Assembly (NCBI RefSeq): GCF_023101765.2 | Contig: NC_064233.1 | Span: 7,339,501 to 7,403,500, forward strand | Source: Spodoptera frugiperda | Lineage: Eukaryota > Arthropoda > Insecta > Lepidoptera > Noctuidae | DNA length: 64,000 bases | Reading direction: 5' to 3' | Shown: piece by piece, positions 34,436 through 46,876 of the stretch | Layout of the letters: every line of letters starts with the position of its first letter | Numbering within the stretch: position 1 is the stretch's first letter | The notes under the pieces: generated by a model | Told to the model about the DNA's origin: nothing | Database searches by the model: none | The model's input: only the letters and a program-made list of their open reading frames with translations | Translations under genes and position numbers: made by a program

Positions 34436-35639
34436 TACCACACAATATAGATGTAGGCATGTATAATATGGATGAGGTCGACAAACTTACGTACAAAAAT
34501 GGCAAAAAGTCATACGAGCAAAATTATATTGTCCCACTTATTCTCATTTTGCGTACGTACAGTTATCTCATGACCTTGTTACCAAATGTCTAGAGACGTC
34601 TAGTTAACTCAACGCTTGTTTCTTTCAATGCGGTTAACTTGATAACTGGTTGTTAAGCAAATATCTGCTTTTTATTATATTCTTGTTGAAAGAAGGGTAC
34701 ACACTTACCATTAAAAATGTGCTTTCCAAAAAAAGATAAGCAGTATAGATTTTTAACGCCATTCCAAGCGAATCTTCCCAATCCCCGATTCTCCAACAAC
34801 ACTTGAATTTTTAACCACCAAAAGGCCGGCAACGCACTTGTAACGCCAATGGTGTTTCGGGTAGGTATACATAGGCGGCGGCGATTGCTTGCCATTAGGT
34901 GATCCGTTTAATCGTTTACCGGCTTTTAACATAAATAAAAAATATTGGACGGTGGTGTAGTCTTGTTTATTTATTTTTTTAATTTTGCGTATCATTTTCT
35001 GTCTTCTTCGGCTCATTAGTGATCCAATGACCACTGGAGTAGAGGGAGCGAAAGAGGTATGCCAGAAACGTGGCATTTGGCATTCCACTGTCTACCGCAA
35101 CGGGAGACGGTGATAGGTAAATGTATGTCTGTACCAGCAAGTCTACCAAGCCTGTCACGAATGGTGACAAAAATAGGTGACCTATTAATAAACGGACTAT
35201 TTTTGAATCCTAGTCATTGTACTTTCGAAGAGAGTGGCATCTTCTTAGAGTATGAATAACTGCCTCAATTTCGTGACGATGCAGAGTAGTCACGTGCCAA
35301 AAAAATAACGTTCTGCAATCAGAACAAAGACACGCAGATTTGTTTCTTTTTGGGAATTAGATTTTACTAACATTATAAATGCGAAAATTTGTGAGCTTGT
35401 GTGTATGTTTGTTCAAGTCAAAACGGCTTTTCAGCCGTACCCTTGTAACACAACCGGTAACCGGTAACCTGTAACCTCAGTCACACAACGAATCCCATAA
35501 GTGTGTCATTATCGTTACAAAACATTTATATTAATCTTTAAAAAAAGGTTTCCCCAAACTCTCACTATCTCACTATAAATACAAATCCATCACAGCTCAA
35601 TACAATTTTTCATCCACTTAAATGAAGAAAATCGTATTA

Positions 35640-35795
35640 ATTTATACCAATTAAACCATAAATAAGTACTTTTGAAACGTCAACAAATAAAGAAATAAAT
35701 AATAGTCTGTCAGTCAGCGAAGCTAGGTGCTCGTTCCAAAGTGTAGCATTTAATGGAGAAGAACGAGCAAGAAATTCAATTCGTTAAAAACATCC
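35640..35795 (-). repeat. Repeat family E, reversed
   Basis: Complement of the 12.7-kb unit; the short ORF 35831-36034 lies outside it. Confidence 0.6.
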
Positions 35796-36339
35796 ACTAC
35801 CACATAAAAATCAAAACAAACCACTGTAAACTACACTGAAACAGGAAAACAAGCGCTGAAACTGAAGCAAACTGCAGCCAACGATCTTCCAGCAGTATAC
35901 TCTTGCTTCATAATAAAAATCCGCCAAAAATACCCACAACTTGTCGTGTTGTAATCGGCGTCTATTTCTGCGCAGACGCACGTGTGTGACGGCACGTTGC
36001 GAACTCGCCGGTTGATACGCACATCCATGAACATTATATGTCTAAAAGTCTTAACAAACTCTCGGGAGTATTAGGTATTTCGTTACTTCTTAAATAGTTC
36101 ATGTCCTTCTGCGTGTCAGAAGAGGCTTTTACTCAGCAGTGGGAGGACAATGACAGGCTGATAATGATGATGATAATGAATATACCTAGGTGGCATTGAT
36201 TAAACATGTCTCCTATAAGTGTTTGTGTGTATATTTGTTACTCAATCACGTCAAAACAGCTGAATGGATCGGGATGAAATTTGGAACAGGGGTAGATTAT
36301 AGTCTGGAATAGCACATAGTTAGACTTTTTATTCTACGG

Positions 36340-36470
36340 GAGAGCAGGCGTGGCTCGAAAAGCAGGAGTAGTAACGGGGTGGTTTTTAGTCAGTAAGAGT
36401 CTAATACTCCCTCTCGCCTCGCCCAAGGCGGGAGAAGTAATTGGATGATTTTCCCTCCTCAAAAAAAAAA
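36340..36470 (-). repeat. SINE-like family A, copy 18 (opposite strand)
   Basis: Reversed, with an A16 run at its outer edge (36459-36476). It joins an S3 repeat at 36205-36345. Confidence 0.75.
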
Positions 36471-36814
36471 AAAAAAACATTATATTTTTCTTAAATAGCA
36501 AAAGCGTTATCAGAAAACGGTATATGATTGAATTAAACAAGGTGTAATATTGTATATCGGATTGAATTTGATACAATTGTATTCGGTTTTGATTGTACTC
36601 CTCTGAGGTTATAGGCTATCTAGCGACGCTCACGTGTATAGCACGTGTGTGAAATTGTGAGATATTGGCAGTTTATTTATTTTTATGAAGTAACATTAGT
36701 AGCTATTTGTTAAACTTACTTTCTGTAATAACTATTGTAGACAAATTTTATAGATTACTGATTAAAAGTATTGAAATTCAAACAATTTGATTGGTAAATT
36801 CTTTCATCTATATA

Positions 36815-37000
36815 AAAAAAAACTAGCAAACCCGCCGATTTTCACTGTTTTTCTGGTTTTCTGTTGAAATTTTTCCTTGCTATAAACCTCATGGAGCCCG
36901 ACACCTTCCCAACGAATGCAAAACCGTGGAAATCGGTTCGTGCGTTCTGGAGTTATAGCGTCAGGAAGTAAAACCCGACTTATTTTTATATTATAGTTAG
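36815..37000 (+). repeat. Repeat S5, single copy
   Basis: Same blocks as the tandem pair near 58 kb, in the same orientation. Confidence 0.6.
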
Positions 37001-37804
37001 AAGTTATACCGAAATGTTTCTTTGCTACAAACTCAAAACTAATAAACGGATTTTAACGCGATTTTCACCAGTAGATAGTGCGATTATTGAGGAATTTTGT
37101 ATACATTTTGCGTATACTGTACCCTTAGTATGAGTTTGCTTTACATTACTCTCATTGGTTGTTTTATTTGAGCCGGCCAATCAGAGCGCCGAACGCGTCT
37201 CGATTACTTTAAACGTAAAGTAAACTCGTACTAAAGGTACTGAAGACTAAAAGCTGCATTAGAGAAGTAGTTAAAACCTAATAACCATATTACCATAGTC
37301 ATATAATTAAACAATGTGGGCAGTATTCCCGCGATAGCCATCAAAAGAGAATGAGGCTCCCACGGCTCGCACTCTCATGAAGTCATGACACTTGCACGCA
37401 ATTCTGACATGCAATACGGCCATTCTTTCTCACTGTCTGGCTAATGCAGGCTGAGAATTAGGTGCTGATTTCAGTCAGGGTAGTAAATAAGAAGGTGCCT
37501 TTCAAAGTGAGGATGATATTCATGCTGAATCAAGACCTACTTCTTAAGCGGGGATTTGCTAAAATCCCTAAAAGACGAGCGGTTGGCGGATCGGCCACAT
37601 CACCGATTTAGATTTTGCTGTCAGTTTGTCGGTGGCTTATCGCAGTTTTAGGACGTGTCCAGGTTTATATCTTTAGAGTAATTTAATTATAAGAACTGCT
37701 GGATTTATGTGGCTAACCAACTAACAAACATAATTGTAAGAGATTGATGAATGTAGATGAAGCGGAAGGGGTAACTATGTCAGAATCGTGGCATTTGATG
37801 TTCT

Positions 37805-37975
37805 ATTCTCTCAACCTACCGAAGATGCGCAGCTCGAGTATCCGATGTATAGATAGTAGGGAAGCCATCCCTAGCACTCATCTTTTCATATAAAAAACAT
37901 AGCTCAGCTGAGTCCGTTTCTACAGTGCTAAACCATGTGTAACAGCAACGTAGCATAGCACATCTCTGGTGGAAA
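37805..37975 (+). mobile_element. MITE family M, 5'-truncated
   Basis: Shares the GATGCGCAGCTCGAGTA, ATAGTAGGGAAGCCATCC and AGCATAGCACATCTCTGG blocks with the other M copies. The left end is missing and a LINE tail fragment (37755-37800) adjoins it. Confidence 0.6.
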
Positions 37976-38254
37976 AGCATCCCAAGAATCCAGATGAATA
38001 TAGCTTACAATTTCCTTAGCTCAATACACCACTGTATAACATTAAGCCTCATCCTACTGGCCTAAACACAGATACATTATACAACTTTTTTTATTGTCTG
38101 GTAATGAATGGACACTGCACACGCGACGAGAATAACTAAGTCATTCAGTATACCTTTGTAACGATACCACAATTGGAATTGAAATGTATGTATGTGTGTT
38201 CGCCTTTAGATATCATGACCATCATGTATTGCCAACATGGTTTGGTTTGCGTGA

Positions 38255-38410
38255 TCCGGAGCTACGGACTACCTAGCTGGTTTACCAGGGGCTCCGGCTC
38301 GAAAAGCAGGAGTAGGAACGGGGTGGTTTTTAGTTAGTAAGAGTCTGATACTCCTTCTCGCGTTGTCCAAGGCAGGAAAAGTCATTGGATGATATTTCCC
38401 TCTTCATAAA
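38255..38410 (-). repeat. SINE-like family A, copy 19 (opposite strand)
   Basis: Near full length, reversed. Confidence 0.75.
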
Positions 38411-39299
38411 AGGCAGCTTGGAGATCGCAGTTGAGGTCTCCGTCAAATGTGAGTCTTATAGGTGGCTCTTATGACAGTCCCTCAAAAAAAACGTGGTTTT
38501 ATTTTGCAACAAGGCCTTTACTCAGAAAGATACTTGACTACACGTTTATGATAATGATTGTCATTTGCCTGAGTTATCCCAAAGGGAGAGGTTTACTTCT
38601 AAATGATTGACTGCACGACTGGCGCAGTGGCTTATTGAACGGTTGCTAAGCAACAAATAGCGCCAACGTTTTGGAAGGATTAGTCATAATAATGAAAAAC
38701 CCCTAAGTAGCAGCAGGGACATTTTCACGAGCGTATTATTTTTTTCTCTGCTGTTGCGGGTATGGGCGGCGCTGATCCCTTCCAATCAAGTGACCCGTCT
38801 GCTTGTTTGCCCCATATTCCATAAAAAACATATTTGCCATCAAATGCAATAAAAGAGCGACTCAGGATTCGATTACAACTTCAAGAACTAAACAGCAATA
38901 ACAAAAGTTTGGATAACCCCACTAGAAATGGCATGTTTGTTGAAGGCGGCCTTTACCCCCATTAGGGAGGGGGGAGTTGTACCATCGATTCCATTGAAAC
39001 TGTTTACATATTTGATTTGACCTTAATCTATATGAAGACGTAAGCATTTCGTCTAAATAATTCAACGCCCGACCTTCTACAAAACGATTTTGTATTTTTA
39101 TGAAGAAAAACTTCACATTTTCGTTACATTTCAGTGCTTTTTGCTATAGTAGATGGCGCCGTAGTCGATTATGGTCCTGTCAATTTAATACGTGCATCTC
39201 CGTCTTCCGATTTTGGTAATTAATTTTAGGAAATAATCATCTCTCGCCTACTAGTCCTTACTTTTTCTTGTCCTCCTCCCAAAATTACTTTGGTTTTTT

Positions 39300-39465
39300 T
39301 TTTTGAGGACGGAAAATCATCCAAAGACTTCTGCCGTCTAGGGTGAGAAGGAGAGTCAGTAAGAGTCTGACACTCTTACTGACTAAAAAACCACCCCGTT
39401 ACTTCTGCGGCTTTGAACCGGAGCCCTGATAACCTGTTACGTTATCCGCAGCTCCGGATAGCACA
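39300..39465 (+). repeat. SINE-like family A, copy 20
   Basis: Contains a local inverted pair: CAGTAAGAGTCTGACACTCTTACTG at 39357-39381 folds back on itself. Confidence 0.75.
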
Positions 39466-39622
39466 ATATATCTTCTTCCATTGCCTCCTATCACGTCCCA
39501 AACCAATTTTTCTCGCAAATTCCATTCATCAGCTGCCTGATTATTAACTTCGGTTGCTTCAGCGAAATTCAGCGACCGAAAGATTTGCATTCGATCTTGA
39601 CCTCCAATACAAGATTTCGCCA
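39464..39622 (-). CDS. Short unrecognised open frame with good start context
   Basis: On - an ATG in the context GAGAAATGG opens a frame reading MAKSCIGGQDRMQIFRSLNF, with QAADEWNLREKLVWDVI further on. It then runs into a family A SINE and stops at 39399. Composition looks more protein-like than the surrounding DNA, but I cannot name a family. It may be a first-exon fragment or part of an unrecognised transposon. Confidence 0.2.
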
Positions 39623-39769
39623 TTTCTCACCGTTCACGCTATTTAACCACAAACTAATAACTGTCAAGAACAATTTAGTAAATGTCTTGATTAAATAATA
39701 ACAAGTAAAATGACTGTTGCTAAGTCTTATGTACTTCTAAAATGTCCCTTTGCAGGTCAAATTATGTAT

Positions 39770-40012
39770 GTAACGTCACGCTTTTCACCTAATGCCGCTA
39801 TACAATGTATACTCACTTCTCACCATTTGTGTTATAAGACCCATGTGGTAGGCCTATTGCCATAATATACTGGGCTCCAAGCTACTACTGTTTCGAAAAA
39901 AAAAAGCCCAGTAAGACTATTCTCGACCCGGTAATCGAATCCGAGATCTTTTGACCCGGCAGTCGTACTTGCGACTATTCGACCTCGTAGGTCGAGTAAT
40001 CAACAGTGTTGC
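39770..40012 (-). repeat. tRNA-derived SINE family B1, reversed, damaged
   Basis: Tail and tRNA-like end are both present. The flank GTACTTCTAAAATGTCCCTT (39730-39749) recurs as GTACATAATACTTCTGAAACG with TCCCTTTGCAGGTCAAATTA after the element (from 40032), so the target seems to be duplicated. Confidence 0.7.
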
Positions 40013-41149
40013 TAAGTCAGTGTTTCAGAAGTACATAATACTTCTGAAACGTCCCTTTGCAGGTCAAATTAATAATGCCGTATCAATATAAATTGAGTGA
40101 CAATTAAGTGTTTGTGCTGTGTTATATACACATAGATATAATGTATTGTATTTATATGTGATCTAATTGTTAGTTAGGACCGCCTGGGCGGAATAAATTT
40201 TATGAAGATTGGTTTCCTACCCACGCGCTTACAAGTACCTAGTGTAGTAGCATAGACGTATCATTATATAGATTACATAATATATCATGTAGCCGTAATA
40301 TAATATGTTTATTTATTTTTTATATTTGATGGGTCGACGTTTGGCCGCTATCTCGCCTGGTGGTAAGTGATGATGCGGCCTACAATGGAGCACGTCTGCC
40401 CATAAGCAACCTATTCACTCGGGCTTTGAAGACACCCAGGTTATACCCATCAGGAAACAGACTCCGGCAAAGAATTCGACTCTTTAGCAGTTCGCACAAG
40501 GAAGCTTGTAGTCACACAAGTTTATAGTCCAGCAGTGGACACTATGAGCCTTCTCTACATAAGAGGCGATTGCCTTAACCTCCTTGCTTAGCAGGCAGGC
40601 TGGGAGACGCAGTTCTAAAAGGTTCAGTTTTATCAGAGATTCTGGAGCCATGGAGAACCTTCTCCATGCGAGAAGAGTCTTTGGTCAGCAGTGGCCACTA
40701 ATAGGCTGTTGATGTGTTATCAGAGAGCTATGTTGCTCACTCTCTTCCAAATGAGGATTCTCTTAATTGTCTCTTACGCCACCCACCGGAAGAGTAGCAG
40801 TGGCAAAAACTTTTTTTTTAGGGTTGAAAATCATCCAATGACTTAGTCACTTAAAAAATGACACCATATGGCTTAGTCAGTAACAAAAAAAAAGTGCAAT
40901 AAGATGACGCTACTAATTGTAAGAATAACGCGGGAGCTGCGCAAACGCATGTGATCTATATCACCCACACAGACGTGCAAGTGGACAAATATTATTGTAA
41001 GCGGAAATAGGATGATGCCTGCGTGTGATTCAGGTGACAAATATTAGTAGGAGAAATGATATTTACTTCTGAAAAAATATCGTGCTTCTTTGATGAGTTC
41101 CGGTAAAAAGATATAACGAGAAAATAAGCAAGACGATCTAGAATCTTTG

Positions 41150-41290
41150 ACTACACGGTTGGCGCAGTGGCTGGATAACCGGATGCTGTGTAACATGTCG
41201 CGGGTTTGATTCCCGGGATTCCGATCCACATTCAACTCTTTGTGTTATCCTCAAAAATTTTGTTTCGTGTCCAGGTCTAAAATCACAAGG
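41150..41290 (+). repeat. tRNA-derived SINE family B2
   Basis: Good head with box B GGGTTTGATTCCCGGG and a diverged tail. Confidence 0.7.
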
Positions 41291-41307
41291 TATATTTAGT
41301 ATTAGGT

Positions 41308-41452
41308 TTTTTTTTCAAACTCATCCTATGATTCCTACCTGGGGCGAGGCGAGAGGGTATGCCAGACTCTTACAGACAAAAAACCACCCCGTTCCTACTC
41401 CTGCTTTTCGAGCCGGACTCGACCCGCTATACAGTCCGCAGCTCCGACATTT
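41308..41452 (+). repeat. SINE-like family A, copy 22
   Basis: Slightly deleted before the 3' block. A fragment (copy 21) lies at 40818-40850. Confidence 0.7.
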
Positions 41453-41642
41453 AGCATTAGGTACTTAGGCAGTATAAAATAGAGCATGTGAAACCAACGA
41501 TCACAATCGTTGTGCCAGCACAATTGTCGTAATAGCCTCTCGTTATCGTTGTAGAGACCTATTAACGAGACTCCGTTGTAAACATTACGTATAGTTACGT
41601 GTTGGTACACTGACCGTTACTTGTTCAATACATACACACACA

Positions 41643-41962
41643 ACGTCATGCCTTTAATCCCCAAAGGGGTAGGCAGAGGTGCACATTATGGCATGTAATG
41701 CCACTGTACAGTGTACTCCCACTTTTCACAATTTGTGTTAAAGTCCCATGTAATAGGGGGTGAGCCTATTGCCATATCCTGGACACAATTCCAGACTCCG
41801 TACAGTAGCACGTCTGGATTTCTCGGTACTAACCGAGAAATTTTCGAAAATCCGAAAAATGCCCAGCAATACTTTGCCCGACCCGGGAATCGAACCCGAG
41901 ACCCCTTGTTCGGCAGTCGCACTTGCGACCACTCGACCAACGAGGCAGTCAGTTGTTCCATT
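41643..41962 (-). repeat. tRNA-derived SINE family B1, reversed full copy
   Basis: Reads from the tail (CGTCATGCCTTTAATCCCC) to the box B complement CCCGGGAATCGAACCC and the tRNA-like 5' end. Several overlapping ORFs on both strands here belong to it and are not genes. Confidence 0.8.
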
Positions 41963-42014
41963 CATTGAGCCAATATTAGTCTAGGTTTAAAGATATGATG
42001 TAATATTAGGTGTC

Positions 42015-42300
42015 ATACACACAAAATCTCACGCCTGTCTCCCATGGAGGTAGGCAGAGACAATGGAACGCCAATTGCTACGAATCATCATCAGTCTTTT
42101 CATGCATGCTCGTCGGTTAAGGATACTTTTAATTTGGCCCTTCTTTAATATATCGCCAATCTGGTCTAGAGCGCCCTCTACAGACGGCCCCATTTATATC
42201 CGGCTTGTATATTTCTTTTATAAATCTGCTTTCATCCATCTTTTCTATATGTCCAAACCATCGTAACATCCTCCCAATCACTTTTTAATCCCTTTTCCTA
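42015..42300 (-). pseudogene. LINE ORF2 C-terminal relic
   Basis: On the - strand the broken frames read LRWFGHIEKMDESRFIKEIY, then RGRSRPDWRYI after a shift, and end near SNWRSIVSAYLHG. This is the C-terminal end of an insect LINE polymerase, with frameshifts. Confidence 0.6.
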
Positions 42301-42897
42301 AAATTAGGTGAAAGAAACCATAATAATTTAAGTACCTTTTCGTCAGTTATAAGTAAAAATTCCAAACTACAATGTCCAAATCCTCAATCTTTGAAATTCC
42401 CACCCTCCAAAACACCTCTAGTGTCCATGGGCGGCGTTGTTTGCTTAACATCAGGTAATACGTCTGCCGTTATAACCCTTAAAAAACGATTTTAATGCTA
42501 GAGAGAAAGTTTAAACGGATTTTTCTTATTAAAAATGACCTATTGTAATTCTAAGCTAAGTAAGTAAGTAATTTAACGGTATTACAACTCTGTAGGTACT
42601 CTAGCAAGATCAATAAACCATTAGTTCCGGTTTCTTATCATCTGAACATCTTCACAACAAAGAAAGAGATTATTTTTCAAGTTTCTAGCACTTTCTAGAT
42701 CCAACCAGTTAGTCGGACGTCTAGATTCTAGATTTATGCTAGTACCTAGATATAATATTTACTTTCTAATATTAAGTTTCGCTAGTAATAGTTAGTAAAC
42801 ATATATTTAGCTAGTTATAGCGCTTTCATTAAGGCGACCTAGATGTTTAGTAGTCTAGAGAACTAGACTGTTTGTTTCCGTGATTAGGTAGGGTCTT

Positions 42898-43150
42898 TTT
42901 ATAGGGGGAAAATCATCCAATGACTTCTCCCGCCTTGGGTGAGGCGAGAGGGAGTGTCAGATTCTTACTGACTAAAAATCACCCCGTTCCTACTCCTGCT
43001 TGTTGAACCGGAGCCCCGGTAAACTCGCTAGGCAGTCCGCAGCTCCGGATCAGCATCAGCCCTACTGGGCCCTATCAGTGGTGGTCTAATGCTAGTCTCT
43101 TTGAAACGCATGGGTCTGGTTTTGATCGGGCGGCGAGCTGATTAGAGGTC
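42898..43150 (+). repeat. SINE-like family A, copy 23 with 3' extension
   Basis: Full length, then CATCAGCCCTACTGGGCCC and TTGATCGGGCGGCGAGCTG. Confidence 0.8.
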
Positions 43151-43989
43151 TTCTAATCTTGATTATTGATTATACGTGATTGACAACTAACTAACTACTG
43201 AGCTGAGCCAAAAGTTATTTTTTATGAGATAGACGACAAACACGCATACTTATGGTAAGCGATCAGTGCCGTCCATGGACACTCGTAACTAGAGAGATTA
43301 GAACCAGTAGAACTTGACGGTCCTTAGGTTCGATATTAGGTTAAGGTCTACCCATGGATTAGAAGCAACTCATGCGTCACATCACACCAGTTCTTCATCA
43401 TTCAGAAACTGGTTGTGGTAATCGGTGACTCACCAACTAATGCTAGTAAAATGTAGCTAGGGTTGCCGTTAAAAGAAAATTTAATCTATATGGTGTGTGA
43501 TATGTATAAGAAATAGCTACTCCTTGCCTTTGCTAGGTTTCACCCACTGCTCGGTTCGTATGGATCGTGGCGTGATGTTTTACAGCCTATACCCGTCCTA
43601 GTCCCCGTCCTGAACGGACTATCCAACACAAAAAGAATTATTCATATCCGACCAGTATTTCCGGAGATTATAGCGTTGAAATAAACAAACAAAGAAATTT
43701 TTCTGCTTTATATTAGTTATAGAAAAAGATAGAAGATAATATAACGTATTTGTAAACGAAACCACAGCACAATCTTAGTAAAAGGCAATATTTTAGATCT
43801 TTATTTAACGCATTAACTATAGATAATAATTAATAATAAAAACAGTAAAGATACAGTAGACTCATAGAGCAACGCGGACCTCGTACGGAAGCCTGAAGAG
43901 TAGACTGTACTATAAACGGATAGCGTAATGTCGGATTGATTCCTGCGTTACGTTTCGTGAGTGCGATTTCCGTATAAAACATTTTTTTT

Positions 43990-44185
43990 AATAAGCAACC
44001 GGAGGCCCAATTACCCCATTTTTCCAATCTTCCCAATCCCCGATTCCTCAATAAACCTTATAATTACTAACCCCCAAAAGGTCAACAACGCACTTGTAAA
44101 GCTTCTGGTGTTTCGGGTGTCCATGGGCGGCAGTGATTATTTAACTACCAACAGGTGATTCGTCTGCTCGTTTAACTACCGGCTT
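43990..44185 (-). repeat. Repeat family D, reversed
   Basis: Partial, followed at 44198-44235 by a reversed family A fragment. Other D fragments: 38745-38825, 42410-42485, 43212-43290 and 59270-59345. Confidence 0.6.
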
Positions 44186-44474
44186 ATATCCCTCCCTATC
44201 GCCTCCACCAAGGCGGCGGGAGAAGAAATTGGATAAAAGATAGTATTTCGTTGTTGACAACCCTATAAACAGCTTTAGATAACTGACCTTACGTAACATC
44301 ACCTTCAGTAGCAAGGGACTATAGTTATGGTCAATTATTAAAAGAAAAAAATAGCAGAAGTTGCCATGATAAAAAATATAACTAAGGTCAATGTAATAAA
44401 TAACACATTAAAGGCCTAATAAAAAAGAAAACTATTCTATTTGTTGAGTGTAGCTGTTTTATCTTCTGATTAAT

Positions 44475-44626
44475 TTCGTTGCGGGATCCAAGACAGTCAT
44501 TCATGTCCCTGGGACGCGCCGGACTTCAATGTTCCGGTGTTTTCATGGTTGTGTCTACTGTAGATCCTGGTGCACAGGAGTTGCAGCGATATGGGAGGTT
44601 GTGACGGGCTTGTCCCATCAAAAAAA
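44475..44626 (+). repeat. Repeat family C
   Basis: Shares TTCGTTGCGKGATCCAAGAC, ACTTCAATGTTCCGGTGTTT and GGTTGTGACGGGCTTGTC with 11560-11702. Reversed fragments occur at 5965-6140 and 53217. Confidence 0.65.
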
Positions 44627-45025
44627 AAATGAGTGTAGCAGTGTCTAGAAACTGTATGCACTTTCTATCAGGGCATCGATTCCCGAGTCTAAAGTAGCTT
44701 CTGCAAGGGGCTTCGCTTGCGCTCCCGTGAAATTAAAAGTAGACTATGTGTTATTCCAGACCATAATCTACCTCTGTTCCAAGTTTCATCCGAATCCCTA
44801 TAGCCGTTTTGACGTGGTTGAGTAACAAACATACATACACAGAAACTTTCGCATTTATAATATTACTAAGAAGATTCTCATTAAGATGGAGAGTAGATGG
44901 AGTCTATTTTTTTTCTTTTCTCCAGGAGCCTTTCGCTTCATCTTCACATTCATCAATTTCCTCATGCATGCTCGTCAATCAAGAGTGTTTCTAAGTCCTA
45001 ACATGATTTAATTATTATGTTTTTC

Positions 45026-45180
45026 GGCTAACTCACGTAATTGTTAGACGAGGAACCCGATTAGTAGCAGCGCGACAGTCGCCGCGTCGTGTGTCGCGGC
45101 TGCTGCTCTCATGAGTGTCTAGTATGGATTGAAACTAGTCGAGTTACTCGTCAAATAATTACGTGCGTAAGCCGATAACA
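45026..45180. mobile_element. Palindromic MITE with GACGAGGAACCCGA arms
   Basis: CGGCTAACTCACGTAATTGT pairs with AATTACGTGCGTAAGCCG. The centre is GC-rich and self-complementary (CGCGACAGTCGC...GTGTCGCGGC). Shorter relatives at 59507-59640 and 4066-4136 share the GTATGTCTCACGA flank. Confidence 0.55.
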
Positions 45181-45284
45181 GAATAATTAATTTAGTAGAT
45201 ATGTCACACGAAAGTTATAATATAAATCCTAATATGATGTTTTTTAATATATATTTTTTTTAAAACGTCTCTAAAATTTTCTCC

Positions 45285-45452
45285 TGTATTGTGGGTGCAT
45301 TTAAAAACATACAAATTCACATACACGAGACACCCAGACCCGAAACAACAATTTGTGGATCACACTAAGAGTTGTTCCGTGCGGGAATCGAACCCGCTTC
45401 ACGTTGCACTGCAGTCAATTGCCCAGCCATCGCGCTAACCGTGCAGTCATAA
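45285..45452 (-). repeat. tRNA-derived SINE family B2, reversed
   Basis: Contains CGTGCGGGAATCGAACCCGC, the box B complement, and ends at the CGCGCTAACCGTGCAGTCAT head. Confidence 0.75.
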
Positions 45453-45960
45453 ATCAACAGAGTATCAACATTAATATTGTCCCCAGATCATTCACATTGA
45501 TACACAATGCAGTTTCTTATTGCCCACAATTCCATGCCATCAGCCGTCAATATGATTAATTGGCACCAATTGAGCACATTGATGCATAGTATTGGTACAC
45601 AACTAAGTAACCATACAATTTAAATATTTATTGATACAAGTCTGTTGTTCCTTTTAAAGACCAGTGTTGAACGAAGCTTGGATTTTTCCCTTGTGAGTTT
45701 ATAATCAGTTTTTTGGTTTCATGGCCAAAACAATATTATCTGGGGGCACTGCAGTAACTATACCCTCCAAGTACAGTGCGCAGCAAACACTGCCATACCA
45801 TTCTTTACTGGAACCATTTCGCCTTGAACTGCATTGAATTTAGGGTTTCTTTTCCATCAGAGATGTGCTATGCAAGGCTCGGAACCGGTTTAAAAAATAC
45901 CGGTTAATACCGGTTTATATCGGTTTTCCTCCGAACTTTTCTTAAGAACGTGAACATTAA

Positions 45961-46876
45961 CACGTTCATCGCGGAAGCCCATTTATGCATCTAGTTAATA
46001 TGACGCAACGAGATCTATAAGTTCTCGTCGTGATCTATCAGGAATAACGCAACGAGATCCAGCAGGTCTCGTACGACTCAGTCACTTCAAACCCCAATAG
46101 TTTTATGAAATTTGAATAATTTTATATTTTTTTTGTATGTGTAGGTAGGAGATGATCAGACCTTTCAGTAGGTTTTCACCGCCTCAAGTTATGTCGAAAA
46201 CAATAATGGATAATTTACAAAATAGAAAAACGAGAACTTTTGGATCTCGTTCTGCACTAGATAGCAAGAAAATGCGAGTACTTTTAGATCTCGTTTTGCA
46301 AATATTGCATAGTATCGATAAAAAAATAGTGATGAGAAACAATAAGACCAACAACATTATCGATAAAATTAATCATTTATTATAATACTATAGTGTAAGG
46401 CATTAGAAATTTATAAACTATTCAGTGCAAAAAATGTCAATGTTTTTCATTAAAACATGGAAGAGTTCTTTGGAAGAACTAAAAGAAAGTTCTAAAATTT
46501 TTCGACAGAGTTTGCGATTCGTCATCCTGATTATAGCGTAATTGATATGCACACATCGAAAGTTGACACGACACTAAATTATTTTCTTGTGAGGATTCGC
46601 ACGAGATCGCTACGAGATCCTTTAGTTCTCGTTCCGCGCTAGATGCAAAATTTTACTATTTGGTCGCAACGAGACCTATTAGATCTCGTACGTTTTCATT
46701 CATAAAAATACTACATCCAATGTACCTAATGTGAACAAAAATATTTGTCTCACTCTATCAGTAAAGAAACATACAGAAATATCATTTGCCGAAATGAGAT
46801 GGACATAGAATTTCACTTGCGCGATACTAAAACGTCACAAACGAGAACTAAAAGGTCTCGTTCCGCGTTGAACGTG
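45961..46876. mobile_element. Piggybac-like non-autonomous element inside the hAT-like element
   Basis: A 916-bp insert flanked by TTAA on both sides (45957-45960 and 46877-46880). Its 16-bp terminal inverted repeats match at 15 of 16 positions (CACGTTCAWCGCGGAA). TTAA duplication is the hallmark of piggyBac elements. No transposase is encoded; the longest + ORF (46152-46385) resembles nothing I know and overlaps the palindromic units. The interior is unusual for its seven 21-bp palindromes. Confidence 0.8.
46008..46861. repeat. Seven dispersed 21-bp palindromic units
   Basis: Units begin at 46008, 46052, 46230, 46274, 46612, 46669 and 46841. The consensus is ACGAGANCY-NNN-RGNTCTCGT. The six-base arms and the inner C/G pair are kept, while positions 7 and 15 form no Watson-Crick pair in any unit. 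The first two pairs are each spaced exactly 44 bp apart, and the third pair 57 bp. Confidence 0.85.

Noticed and set aside
41686..41984. Four overlapping ORFs on both strands
   Set aside because: All lie in one reversed tRNA-derived SINE; similar translations appear at 21586-21903 and 56393-56689 for the same reason.
45738..45770. Second Helitron start
   Set aside because: TATCTGGGGGCAC matches the left edge at 30211 over 13 bases, but the hairpin and all following sequence differ.
46152..46385. 77-codon ORF in the piggyBac-like element
   Set aside because: No transposase motif, and it overlaps two palindromic units. Probably chance.
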